A DNA stretch of 64,000 nt from Cercospora beticola (Eukaryota; Ascomycota; Dothideomycetes; Mycosphaerellales; Mycosphaerellaceae): assembly GCF_033473495.1 (NCBI RefSeq), contig NC_088939.1:3968001-4032000 (forward strand), read 5' to 3'. The translations under genes and the position numbers were made by a program. Shown piece by piece: positions 32,498 to 44,071 of the stretch. Below the pieces are notes generated by a model. It had not been told where the DNA came from. It saw only the letters and a program-made list of their open reading frames with translations, and did no database searches. Every line of letters starts with the position of its first letter. The stretch's first letter is position 1.

Positions 32498-33055
32498 TCA
32501 GGTTTCCTGCTTCCTCGTCTGCTCCTCAATGTGCTTCAGCAATCCTTCGCCGCACCGCACGACTTGTTCATACGCGGTCGTGAAGCCTTCATTGCCTCCG
32601 TAGTACGGATCGCCGATTTCCTCCTTCTTGCTCTTACCGCCGAACTCGCCATACAAATGCACCTTCTTCAATGCTTCCTCATCCAGCAGACCTCTTTTCC
32701 CGGCTCTTTTGACCATGTCTCTCAAATCATCGTAGTTGTCTCGGTCCATGGCCAGCAAGTAGTCAAACTCCTGGAAATCCTCTGGCACTCTCACCTTCCT
32801 GGCTGCGTGCTGGTAGTCGCTGATTCCGTTCTGTCGGAGCACTCGCATGGTGCGGGAGTCTGGACTGTCGCCTGCATGATACGCACCAGTACCACATGAG
32901 TCGACCTCTCTGATCAACGGATTTTGGCTGGGTGTACCAAAGCTGGTGAGATTGCGGAACACTCCCTCGGCCATGGTGGAGCGACAGATGTTGCCCAGAC
33001 ATACGAAGAGCACAGAAGCGCCAGGAGCGGCATCGGCCTCAGTATCGCGCGTCAT
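32498..33055 (-). CDS. LTP1: Low-molecular-weight protein tyrosine phosphatase
   Basis: A 185-aa single exon from the ATG at 33055. The P-loop VLFVCLGNICRS at residues 15-26 has the nucleophile Cys19 and Arg25 of the CX5R(S) signature. The general-acid loop is GDPYYGG with Asp149. AMDRDNYDDL in the middle is also typical. It removes phosphate from tyrosine (and small phosphomonoesters) in the cytosol. The length is slightly above the usual ~160 because of an N-terminal acidic tail and the GKSKKEE insertion before the acid loop. No intron. It is followed on the same strand by the NmrA-like gene, 372 bp away. Confidence 0.95.
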   Translation of the reverse strand: MTRDTEADAAPGASVLFVCLGNICRSTMAEGVFRNLTSFGTPSQNPLIREVDSCGTGAYHAGDSPDSRTMRVLRQNGISDYQHAARKVRVPEDFQEFDYLLAMDRDNYDDLRDMVKRAGKRGLLDEEALKKVHLYGEFGGKSKKEEIGDPYYGGNEGFTTAYEQVVRCGEGLLKHIEEQTRKQET

Positions 33056-34454
33056 GGTGATTTCTGATTATGCGACGCGTCGGAAAGCGGATAGTAGTGG
33101 GTGATGTTGGACAGGTCACCAACAAGCTCACACAGAACCTTTCGATGCAATCTAGCCAAGACCAGCCCTTGGGATTCTCGAAGGACTCTACGCGGGAGTC
33201 TAACTCACGGCCACAACGAACCATCAACCAAACGCGTGACCTCACAGCCTAAACGAGCACAGAAAATGTCTTCAGCTGAGTACGCGACAGCGTTCCCACC
33301 GTGATTATGTCACTTGGCATATTTTTCGTGGCCGCCTGTGCTATTTCGAGCTCTGGCCGCCTTCATACCTACGCCAAGCTTGCTTACCCCATCGTCGCCT
33401 CTGGTCTGAGCCCCTGCTGTGGCGTCGAGCTAAGATCTCCCGCCTGGATTGGTCCGCCGCTGTGCATCAGGAGATCTCAGGGCTGATCAGCAGGAGCTGG
33501 GAGCTACCAGCGGCGTACGATGTATTCGAGAGCAAATGCAGCGACAGATTGGCGGAATGTTGTGGATGGCAGGTACAGCAGAATGGAGCAATCAATGGAC
33601 GCAGACGGAGACGCCGCGGCAGATCGGCGGAGCACCCTGGAGGTGGGAGGAGCCAGGCAAGCAGGTGAAACGCGATGCGTAAGGTTCGTGTGGCTGTGGG
33701 CGGGCGATGTTTTTGGCTTGCCATGTCACCTCTTGGGATGCGAACGGTCAGCAGATGCGTGAGAAGAGCACGCATTGGCGCGGCCTGCTAGTCGTAGAAC
33801 AGGTCGCCAGCTACACATCAAACCACCCTGTCCATCTTGTCCTTTGCGCAAGTCTGCACTCGTTCTGCCAGGATAATTCTCAGGTGTTGCTGTGACGATC
33901 TGACAGTGTTGACACGGCTCCACAGCTTGAAGCATCTTGAAACTGGGTACCTGCGTGCCCGCTCCACGACGCAATCATCGCAGGCGCAGTCACTCGGCCT
34001 TCAGCCTGTCGTGTCCTGTCCTCCCACCAGGCCATCGCCTCCCTCGTCGCACTGCAATCTCGTCGCGCGCGTGATCACCGCAAACGCACATTCGCAACAC
34101 GCTCAGTTTCGGCGCATTGACGGGGGCAAGGCATCGAGGTCAGGATGAGCTACAATCCGCTAGGTATGTCAAACCGCCATGGTCGGGGGCCAGTTTGAAG
34201 AGCTTTGCCGGAGAAGAGTCGCGCGTGTCTGAAGTCTACACGCATTCCACGCGCAGCCTTCGCACCGGACGCGCGACGCCAAACTGCTGGGTCGCCGTTG
34301 CAGCACCACATCTTGCGCCTGAACCCCTCCAGACACCACGTCCCAGGCAAACGATTCCTGCCACTGACATTTTCTTCCTCAAGGCGGCTACGGCCAGTCT
34401 GGACACCCCAGAGACGACGACCGCAGTCCGAGTCCGCATCCCAACAACCCCTTC
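33056..34454. other. 1.4 kb region upstream of the chitin synthase
   Basis: This divergent spacer serves the phosphatase (-) and the chitin synthase (+). Frames up to 164 codons cross it without family resemblance. Several ATGs lie upstream of the chitin synthase start on the plus strand, so a long leader with upstream ORFs is possible. No repeats seen. Confidence 0.4.
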
Positions 34455-37261
34455 ATGGATCGTCATCACTCTCCAGACCCGCGCTATGGCCAGCAAGGCT
34501 ACCAACTCGATGACCGCCCATACCATGAACCGCTCGATATTCCAGTGGGCCCCGGTCCAGCTTCATTCGCTGCGAATCCATACGCTGCTGCGGCCTCCAG
34601 CGACCGACTAGCCGCCCAGCCGACATACGAAGTAACGAATATGCCAAACACGTACGGGCATGGCCAAGCGTACGATGACGATCATCAACGAGGGTACACT
34701 CCCAATCCATTTCAGCAGTCTGCGCAGCAAGGAAGAGGAGAGTACAATTTGAGCCCGCAGCACGAGCACACGGACTACATTCACGATCCAAACGCATACG
34801 ATGCGCCACAACATCCTTATTATCAAGACGAGTCGGATGATAGGCCAATGCTGCACCCAGACACTTCATACGGACCAGATCCGCACCAGATGGGCCCGCA
34901 AGATTCTTCTCATGAAGATCTGGAGTCCGGTTACAACGATCCTCCGCCAGTCAAGGCACCTATCAGGCGATGGAAGACCGTGAAGGAAGTGCAGCTGTAC
35001 AACGGCAATTTGGTACTCGATTGTCCCATACCTCCCAGGTTGCTGAATCAGGTGCAGCACGCGCAGCCGCCAGAAAGAGATGAATTCACACATATGCGAT
35101 ACAGTGCGGCAACTTGCGACCCTAGCGAGTTTCTCTCCAAGCGCTTCACATTGAGACAGCGTCTGTTCGCAAAGCCACGTCACACTGAACTGTTCATTGT
35201 GATCACCATGTACAACGAGGAGGACGAGTTGTTAGCGCGAACACTCATTGGCGTGATCAAGAACATCGAGTACATGAACTCCCGAACGTCCTCGAAGATG
35301 TGGGGAAAGGAGGCTTGGAAGAAGATTGTGGTCTGCATTGTGTCTGATGGACGTGCGAAGATCAATCCGAGAACACGATCTGTCCTCGCTGGTATGGGTA
35401 TCTACCAAGATGGCATTGCGAAACAGCAAGTGAACGGCGAGGATGTGACTGCACATATTTACGAGTACACGACACAAATGACACTGGAAATCAAGAAGGG
35501 CGTCGTCCAAGTCAAGAAAGGCAATACCCCGGTGCAAGTGCTGTTCTGTTTGAAGGAGAAGAATCAGAAGAAGATCAATTCACACAGATGGTTCTTCCAA
35601 GCATTCGGAGAGGTGCTGCAGCCCAACATTTGTGTTCTGCTCGATGCTGGAACTCGACCCGGGAAAAGCAGTATTTACGATCTCTGGAAAGCATTCGATC
35701 GCGAGCCCATGTGCGCAGGCGCCTGTGGTGAGATCAAAGCTATGTTGGAGCACGGCAAGAACCTCATCAATCCTCTGGTTGCAGCACAGAACTTTGAGTA
35801 CAAGATGAGCAACATTCTGGATAAGCCGCTGGAGAGTGCGTTTGGCTTCATTACCGTCCTTCCCGGTGCTTTCTCGGCCTATCGTTACGTGGCGTTGCAA
35901 AACGACAAGACTGGTCAAGGCCCTCTGGAAAAGTACTTTGCTGGTGAGAAGATGCATGGTGCGAACGCTGGCATCTTTACCGCGAACATGTACCTGGCAG
36001 AAGATCGAATCTTGTGTTGGGAACTGGTTAGCAAGAGGAATTGCTCCTGGATCCTGCAGTATGTGAAGTCGGCCACGGGTGAGACAGACGTCCCTACGGA
36101 AATGGCCGACTTCATTCTCCAACGACGAAGATGGCTGAACGGATCTTTCTTTGCAGCTGTCTACGCGCTCTCTCACTTCTACCAAATCTGGCGCAGTCGA
36201 CACTCATTCATGCGGAAATTCTTCTTCATCATTGAGTTCATTTATCAGGCTTTCAACATGCTCTTTGCATGGTTCGCAATCGTAAGTCTCCATCTGAACG
36301 TCGTAACATACTCGAGCTAACGTGGTTGTAGGGCAACTTCTTCTTGGTCTTCAGGATTCTGGTATCGTCACTTTCCGACAAGTCGCTCCTCGGCACTGCT
36401 GGTCTCGTTCTTTCTGTCGTCTTCGAATGGATGTATCTCGCGATTCTGGTCACTTGTTTCGTGCTGGCTCTGGGAAATCGGCCTCAAGGAAACAACAGGT
36501 ACTACATGGCTCAAGTGTACTTCTGGGCAATCTTGATGGCGTACCTGCTCTTCGCTTCAGTGTTCATCACGGTGAAGTCGATCCAGGCGCAGATTGCTCT
36601 GAACAATGGCTTCAGCTTGGACATGCTCTTCACTAACAAGCTCTTCTTCACGCTCATCATCTCGATGGCGTCGACATGGGTGCTCTATCTGGTGGCGTCC
36701 TTCCTGTTCTTCGACCCTTGGCATATGTTCACGTCTTTCATTCAGTACCTCCTCCTGACGCCAACCTACCTCAACATCCTCAACGTCTACGCTTTCTGCA
36801 ACACTCACGACATTACGTGGGGAACGAAAGGTGACGACAAGCCGGAGAAGCTGCCAGCCGCGAACCTCAAGCCAGGCGGCAAGGTGGATGTGGCAATACC
36901 GACAGACGATGCCGATCTTAATACTCAATACGAAGAAGAGTTGCGCGCGTTTGCAGTCAGGTATGAGCCACCGAAGAAAATCATCACAGCTGAGCAAAAG
37001 CATGAAGACTACTACAAAGGCTTCCGATCTGCAGTCGTGCTCGCTTGGATGTTCTGCAACCTGGCTCTTGCAGCTATCGTGCTCAACGCAGGAGGCATGG
37101 ATCGCATCACAGTCAGCGAAGAGAGAGATGCGGAAACAGTGGAGGACGAGCGTTCCACAATCTACATGGCAGTTGTCTTGTATTCTGTGGCAGGTCTTGC
37201 TGCCGTTCGCTTTATTGGTGCGTGTTGGTTCTTGGTCACCCGCATGTTCCGCGGTGTATGA
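34455..37261 (+). CDS. Chitin synthase, division 1 (class I/II type)
   Basis: Two exons, 34455-36281 and 36332-37261, joined across a 50-bp GT-AG intron in phase 0 (WFAI to GNFFLV), giving 918 aa. The enzyme polymerises UDP-GlcNAc into chitin at the plasma membrane. The N-terminal ~170 residues are Gln/Pro/Tyr-rich and disordered. The chitin synthase N-domain follows ([20 protein letters not shown]), then the GT2 catalytic core with [17 protein letters not shown], the substrate and acceptor motifs [20 protein letters not shown] (~515) and QRRRWLNG (~555). Exon 2 holds most transmembrane helices. [15 protein letters not shown] and [12 protein letters not shown] are those of division 1; class I is my best guess over class II. 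The frame reads 13 codons past the donor before a stop, which would give an inactive unspliced form. Confidence 0.95.
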
Positions 37262-37818
37262 GCGGTATTTGGACATTGGAGAAGGGCGTTCAGGTTGGGA
37301 TTGTGTGGTGCTCTTGTGATACCCTCATTGCATATGAGCGTACGTTTTGATATGACAAACAGCCGCACAGACAGGCAGATAGGCTACTTCACGAATTCAT
37401 TGTTGAACTTGTACTTCATTGCTCTCATCGCCATCGTTCCCTGACCCCGTGGTAGTCGGTGAACCAGCAGTAGGTACTGTCTGAATCCTGCTCGTAGGCA
37501 TGGTGGTCACAATGCACGCCGCACGCGCCGGAGCAACATACTCTCGCCGCAGCATCACTTTCGCGCGACTTGCCCTCAATTGACAAACGCTGCCTGGTGG
37601 TTCCTGCTGAAGCTGCTCACTTCACAACTCACTTCCAACGGTCGGCAGGCGGCAGAGTGGCACTAGCTTTTCAGGCATTGACGAACTTTCTGCCCCAAAA
37701 CAAACTTGACCCCTTCCACTTGTTTCTTCCCGCACCACCACCGACTTCCACCAGAAGTCAACTCAAACAACACGCGCTTCTTCTTGTTTGACCAGCACTA
37801 CCACCCTACACCGCGCTC
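37262..37818. other. Intergenic spacer
   Basis: These 557 bp contain the chitin synthase 3' UTR and the promoter of the zinc-knuckle gene. The part before the ATG is pyrimidine-rich with CCACCACC and CAACAC runs, as in fungal leaders of highly expressed genes. No other gene is seen. Confidence 0.4.
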
Positions 37819-39661
37819 ATGATGGGCGCTACCACATGGGATACAACGGCTCGTGAGCTCACCCTCCTGTCGCCATTGGTTCTTCGAGCAGTACTGACAT
37901 TCGAACAGCAGCTGCCGACAACAGCTGGAAGACGGACGGCGGCGGCAACGACGGCGGATGGGAGGCTGACGGCGGCGCTTCCTTGGACAACAACGGTGGC
38001 TTCACGGAGGCCAACACCTCAATGCATGCCAATGGCGACTTTGAGGGTGGTGCCAGCAATGACGGCTGCCGCATGTAAGACCTTCATCGCCGCCCCTACC
38101 TGCCATGAGACCCAGCTAACAGTGCACAGTTGCGGTGCAGACAGCCACTTTGCACGCGACTGCCCTGACAAGCCAGAAGGAGGCGGTCACGGCGGTGGTT
38201 GCTTCAACTGCGGCGAGGAGGGTCACAACAAGGCCGAGTGCCCGAACCCACGCGTCGAGCGCGAGTTCACCGGTACTTGTCGTGTGTGCGAGCAAGAAGG
38301 CCATCGCGCCGCCGAGTGCCCATTGCGACCACCTCAGAAGTGCCGTGCTTGCGGTGTTGAGGGCCACAACGCTTCTGAATGCGAGGCCAACCGCATCCAC
38401 GGCCTCTTCGCACAGCTCAATGTGCAGGACAAGTCAGCCGAGGAGTCTTGGGCCGACATTGAGACCGCCGACAAGGAGAAGGATGTCGACGAGATCAAGA
38501 AGGTTCGTGACGCACCCATCACTGCGCTCTGACGTTCCTCGCTGACACTCTTTCAGGGCATCTTCGCTTACGCCAAAGCCTTCCCAGAGCTCACGCTCGA
38601 GGAGCTGGAGAAGTCTTTCCGCGACGGTGACATGAACATCCACCTGATCGCCAAGGAGCAAGAGGTCCCGGGATCCTACACTATTGTCAACTTTCAAGGC
38701 AAGAAGGACCTGAAGTATGTGGTCTCCTTCCAGTTGGCAGCCAAGCCGAAGCGCGCCAAGTTTGCCGAGGGCTGGCCATCCTCACCGGAGGAGAACATGA
38801 CGCGACTGGCCGAGGCGGGTTTCGTGATGGACAGCTTCGTGAAGAAGTGCACCAACTGCAGCGAGTTCGGACATGGATCCAAGGAGTGCGAGCAAGAGAA
38901 GCAGGATGGAGCTCGGGTGGTGATCACTTGCGCCAATTGCAACGAAGAGGGACACCGTGCTCGCGATTGCCCAGAGCCACGCAAGAGTGGTAATAGGGGC
39001 TGCAAGAACTGCGGCAGTGAGGAGCATATGGTCAAGGAGGTGACTACCTCGACAACATCACCCCTGGCGAGCATTGACTGACAGCCTTTTTAGTGCCCCG
39101 AGCCTCGCATGGACCTCGAGTGCAACTTGTGCGGCAAGAATGGCCACATGTCTCGCGAGTGCCCGGACAAGCCACCAGAGGTCTGCCGCAACTGCGGCGA
39201 GGAGGGCCATCGCAAGAATGAGTGCACGAATGAGCGTAGATTTCAGTGCCGCAATTGCGATGAGTGGGGCCACACTGGCCGCGAGTGCCCGTAAGTCCTC
39301 CCTCCCGACTAACACCTTCACCCGCTAACACTGTCACAGAGAGCCTCGTAACATGGCCAAGGTACAATGCCGCAACTGCGACGAGATGGGCCATGCCAGC
39401 AAGGAGTGCCCGCTGCCAACGGACTGGTCTCGGGTCGAGTGCTCGAAGTGCAAGCAGAAGGGGCACAGCTACAAGCGTTGCACTAACCCTGCTGCTGACG
39501 AGGCCGACGACTTTGGCGCTGGTGGTGGCGCTGATGCTGCTGCTGGAGGCTGGGAGGATGGTGCCGGCGGCTTTGGTGCTGCTGCTGCGCCTTCTGGTGG
39601 CGATGGAGGTTGGGAGGACAATTCCTCAGCTCCAGTCGGCTCCTCGGGTGGAGGCTGGTAG
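37819..39661 (+). CDS. Twelve-zinc-knuckle (CCHC) nucleic-acid-binding protein
   Basis: Six exons: 37819-37852, 37909-38074, 38130-38502, 38557-39039, 39094-39290 and 39340-39661, giving 524 aa. Intron phases were checked against the repeats; for example CRI|CGADSH and HMVKE|CPEPR are rebuilt only by splicing. The first intron has a TACTGAC branch site. Twelve CX2CX4HX4C knuckles occur: four at ~65-150 and eight at ~288-465. Between them sits a ~95-residue acidic/alpha segment (AKAFPELTLEELEKSF, then DLKYVVSFQLAAKPKR). Both ends are Gly/Trp-rich (NDGGWEADGG near the start, GGWED repeats at the end). Relatives are the CNBP/Gis2/Byr3 group, which bind single-stranded RNA or DNA and affect translation and stress granules. 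The exact acceptor of exon 2 could be 37909 or 37912. Confidence 0.88.
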
Positions 39662-41057
39662 AGCAGTATGCTTGAGCCTTTGAGGTCTTGGGGCTGCAAC
39701 ACCATTACGGCGTCAGCGGAGGATGCTCGTCCATGCGTCCGACTGGCCAACTTTGACACGATGCGACCAGCACTGAAAGAAGAGGGCTTCAGATAGAGGT
39801 CTAAAAGTCACGAAATGAAATCGTACCGCTCGTCGCCCCCTTCCCATATTCTTATGTGCTTTTTAAGTTTTTCATCCTCTCGCAATTTTCGAGTCGCGTT
39901 TGATGCTGCTTGCTGACCGCGCTGCAGAGAATTGAAGGCCCGTCCTTCACGTCGTGCAAATCGCCCATTCCCAGAATTTCAACTCTTTTTTCAAAGCCTC
40001 TTTTCCTATTATAAAAGAAGTACAAGGAACAGGTCTTACCTCGAAGACGTCTAAGCCTCATCATTGCAGTGCTGATATCGCTGCATTCTTGGCGCAGAGC
40101 TCTGTTTCGAACACAAATTTTGGTGAGGCATACACCAGACTGCGCCTTTCAACAGCTCATCGATATGTAGATCGGCTCCAGTGCTCGCAGGACATCATGG
40201 CAGAAATCTCGATCTGCCCGTCGCCGATGTGCGATTGATCGGAAAGCAGAGCCGTCGTGGAAATTGTTCCATTGCCATGGCCCACCTGTGCACCGCCGCT
40301 CGGTTGCGACATGGCCGTAAAGGATCGCATGGAGACAGAATTTGGAGACACTCGACGTCATGGAGCATGGAATCGGAGCCGGTGAGACGCTAGTATGGAA
40401 TCTCTGCCTTTTTGCGTTTCGCACGTGTCTTGTCGCGCTCTTTTTTGGCGGAGGATGGACTCATCGCGTTCCTCGAGAGTGTGAGATGGGGCCAAACCTG
40501 CGCGACCTGATCGACTCGTGGCTTTCGTCTCGCCGATGAATTTCTCGTCCAGCTGTGGATCTTGGCCGCGATACTCATCCCCACGCGGGCCTCCAGACTG
40601 GAGTCGCAGTGAGCTGATGGGGTTCGTGACCGAGCTAAGGCCAGACGCCCGGAGCCGCCGGCATACTCTTTCTGGTCACCCGGAATCCATATCTGCGACC
40701 ACACTTGTTGCTGGGGGTCTGGGAAAACTCTCTTCATTCGCTCGCTTGACTGTGATCATGATCAAGCACGCGAACAAAGCCCGAGGGACCACATGCAAAG
40801 GCCCATGGGCAGTGGGCAATGGTCTGTTGTCGTGCTCTTGGCCACACTCCAGTATCCACTTTCCGTATGGATGGCAAAGGTAAGAGCTCGGATGTTTGAA
40901 TACCGGGTCTTGGTTCCCTTCTTATTATTTCTTCTATCTCTTCTCAAGCTCTGTGGACTTGGAAATTCTCTCCAAGAGTTGATTAGGTTGTGACAGTCTT
41001 GGTCTCAGTCGGTCTTTCCTGAAACCTGTCCGAGGTGAATAGCAAGAGACCGCCAAG
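39662..41057. other. 1.4 kb intergenic region
   Basis: Frames of up to ~120 codons are present on both strands but none resembles a gene. The sequence just before 41,057 (about 40,900-40,990) is T-rich and probably promoter of the sugar porter. No repeat or RNA recognised. Confidence 0.4.
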
Positions 41058-43235
41058 ATGTTTGGTGGGACTAGGTTTTATGGCCTTCGAGGCACGAAGC
41101 TCAATGTCGCCATTGGTGTGATCGCCGGGTTGGATTTCTTGCTGTAAGTCAGGCAGGATCAGCCCAAACAGGAGAGATTCAATCACTGATATGGTACAGA
41201 TTCGGATACGATCAAGGTGTCATGTATGAGACTCAAGCATCGCTGAACTGGACCACTTCTAACACGAGCTAGGGGCGGCTTGTTGACTTTAGAGTCCTTT
41301 GTGGCAGTATTTCCTGAGATCGATACCCGAGGAGAATCTGGAACGAGCAACCGAGCAACAACACAAGGAATCTCGATCGCCTCGTACAATTTGGGCTGTT
41401 TCCTCGGAGCAGTTGTTTGCATTTGGCTTGGACAATATCTCGGACGTAGGCGAACGATCTTCCTCGGGAGTGCGATCATGGTCGTTGGGGCTGTCCTGCA
41501 GACGGCAGCCTTTGGACTGACCCAGTTGATCATCGGACGTATCATCACTGGTATTGGAAATGGTCTTAACGTAAGTCATCGACGCTAAGTAGCACGGCAT
41601 TTGCTAATACGTCACTACCAGACATCTACTGTGCCGACATGGCAGAGTGAGACTTCGAAAAGTCACAAGCGCGGACAGATGGTGATGATTGAGGGCGCTC
41701 TTATCACGGGGGGCATCATGATCAGTTGTAGGTCCCCCTTTGACGAGGCACTGCGATCTCTACAATCGAAGCATTGTGCTACGAGGTCTCAACACACGTC
41801 CAGTGGCTGACACAAAGACAGACTGGATCGATTTTGGTTTCTCCTTCCTCGAGCCAAGCACAATTACCTGGCGTTTCCCAATCGGGTTTCAGATCTTCTT
41901 CGCTCTCATCATTCTGGTGTTTATCCTCGGACTCCCGGAATCCCCAAGATGGCTGATTCTGAAAGGACGCGAAGATGAAGCAGTGACTGTGCTCTCGGCT
42001 TTGAGCGATCTTCCTCCAGATGACGAATACATCATCAGCGAGTTCTCTGCTATCAAGGAATCTGTGCTTGAGACTGCTGCGGGCACGTTCAGTGAAGTGT
42101 TCACGATGGGCAAGGATCGCAACTTTCACCGCGCTGCACTCGGATATGTCAACCAGGTTTTCCAACAGGTGATTCTATACTACTTTCCTTTTCAATGCAC
42201 AACAACATGAACTGACGATTCTAGATCTCTGGAATCAATTTGATCACGTACTACGCCGCAACGATCTATGAAAACGAGATTGGTTTATCGCCTTTCCTCT
42301 CACGCATTCTGGCTGCTTGCAACGGAACGGAATACTTCCTTGCCTCTTGGATACCAGTGTTTCTGATTGAGAAGGTTGGTCGTCGACCTCTCATGCTTTT
42401 CGGCGCGGTCGGCATGTCGCTCTCCATGGTCGTTCTGGCTGCTGCGACCTCAGTCGGAGGGAGTGGGCCTGGAGTCGTCGCAGCTGTCTTCTTGTTCATA
42501 TTCAACACATTTTGTAAGTTCCTTTCGCGCGCGCCGACAATACCAAGACCCTATCAACATCTTCGTGTTACACGCATTATGAACATCTGCTAACTGCAAT
42601 TGATGTTTAGTCGCCATTGGGTGGCTTGGAATGACTTGGCTGTATCCAAGTGAAATTGTACCGCTGAGGATCAGAGCACCTTCATCGGCACTTTCGACTT
42701 CTGCTAATTGGTGAGATGCCCGAAACAGCATTCAAAACCTCGTGATTGATAACCAGCTAACGTATTGCAGGATCTTCAACTTCATGGTCGTCATGGTCAC
42801 GCCTGTTGCATTTGACACTATCGGTTACAAGACATACATCATCTTCGCGGTGATCAACGCCTTCATTGTACCATGCGTATACTTTTTGTTCGTGACTCCG
42901 AAGAATCACCAACCAGATTCACGAGACTAACACATATTCGCAGCTACCCCGAAACAGCCTATCGATCGCTCGAAGAGATGGATGAGATCTTCCACAAGAC
43001 GACCGGTGTCTTTGACGTTGTTAGCATTGCTCGTCCAGCCAACACACCGCATCGGTATGATAAGAATGGTCGTCTTCTCATCAGCTATCTCGAGACGGAG
43101 GAGCACAGGAGACGAGCAAGTGCTACGCAGCCTGGGGTCAAGGGTGTCAATGAGATTGAGAACAAGGAGCGATCGACGCATGATGAAGCGTACAAGACGG
43201 AAGGCGGTTTTGCTGCAAGTGAGAAGAGCTTGTAG
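41058..43235 (+). CDS. MFS sugar porter (hexose-transporter type)
   Basis: Nine exons: 41058-41143, 41200-41223 (24 nt), 41273-41570, 41622-41727, 41822-42168, 42225-42513, 42611-42710, 42771-42887 and 42944-43235, giving 552 aa. Phases all join. The product has the sugar-porter signatures: FGYDQGVMGG at the end of helix 1, LGRRRT after helix 2, PESPRWL before the central loop, VFQQISGINLITYYAATIYE in helix 7 (sugar-binding Gln-Gln and Asn), EKVGRRPLMLFG after helix 8, and YPETAYRSLEEMD at the end of helix 12. It should import hexoses or related sugars by proton symport or facilitation; the specific sugar is unknown. Donors of introns 2 (GTATGA) and 8 (GTTCGT) are weaker than the rest. Confidence 0.92.
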
Positions 43236-44071
43236 TGTGGATTCATCCGATGAGGCTTTGGACTCGCAGTCGAATGCTATCCTTCAGATATGAATGCGAA
43301 TCAGAATTCAGTGAAATTGAAGACCGAAACAGACGCAGGTCTCAAAGCTCCAAGTTACTGCAAGGCCACGCAGGAGCACCAAGTCCCCGGCATCACAACT
43401 CTGCCGTGACTGTTGATCACAGTGTCGTTCTTCCAGGAACAATAGAAATTATGATAGAACTATGGCGTACTTGTGGGAGAGAGGTCTACCTCAGCAGATT
43501 GGCAATCGGCGCCGATAGCAGGATCAATGGAAAGTTCGGTATGGAAGATACCTATGGCAGCTTCCGTCTCTGTTGCTCTCAGCAAAGAACCATCTTTTGG
43601 TAGCATCCTTGCATATTGACTCATGCTACATGCATGCGGTGCATAAGTGATATTCTGAGAGCATTTTGCGTCCACTGGGCGCCAGCTCTAGTTGTTCACG
43701 ATCTCTGCCGAATATATGAGGAAGCTGGGGAAGTATTGAGCAAGCAAGCAACTGTGCCCGCTGTGTGTTGTGGTGCGCTCGATCCTTGCAGTCGTCGTTT
43801 TCCACGTGCCCTGATCGTCGTACTCGAGGGGATTCTGCTCTCGAAACTTCAAGCTGAAGTTGTCATCGCCCACCTCTTAACATCGTCTTCTGAGCTGCAG
43901 GTGTCCATGAATGTGAAGTATAGCAGCTGCCAGAGGCGCGCACTCTGATCTGGATCAAGAGCTGGCAAGTCGATGTCAAATATTTCCAGCATGCTGTGTG
44001 AGCTGTCCGGACAAGCTCCACTCTCAACGAAGGTTCAAGTGAGGCCTCCTCGACGGGACTTGCGTCATCCT
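43236..44071. other. Convergent intergenic region
   Basis: These 836 bp lie between the stops of the sugar porter (+) and the ABC transporter (-). Only short frames are present. No gene supported. Confidence 0.4.

Noticed and set aside
29469..33055. Cupin, MATE transporter, NmrA-like gene and phosphatase as a secondary-metabolite cluster
   Set aside because: No synthase, terpene cyclase or regulator lies nearby and the strands differ; proximity alone does not support a cluster.
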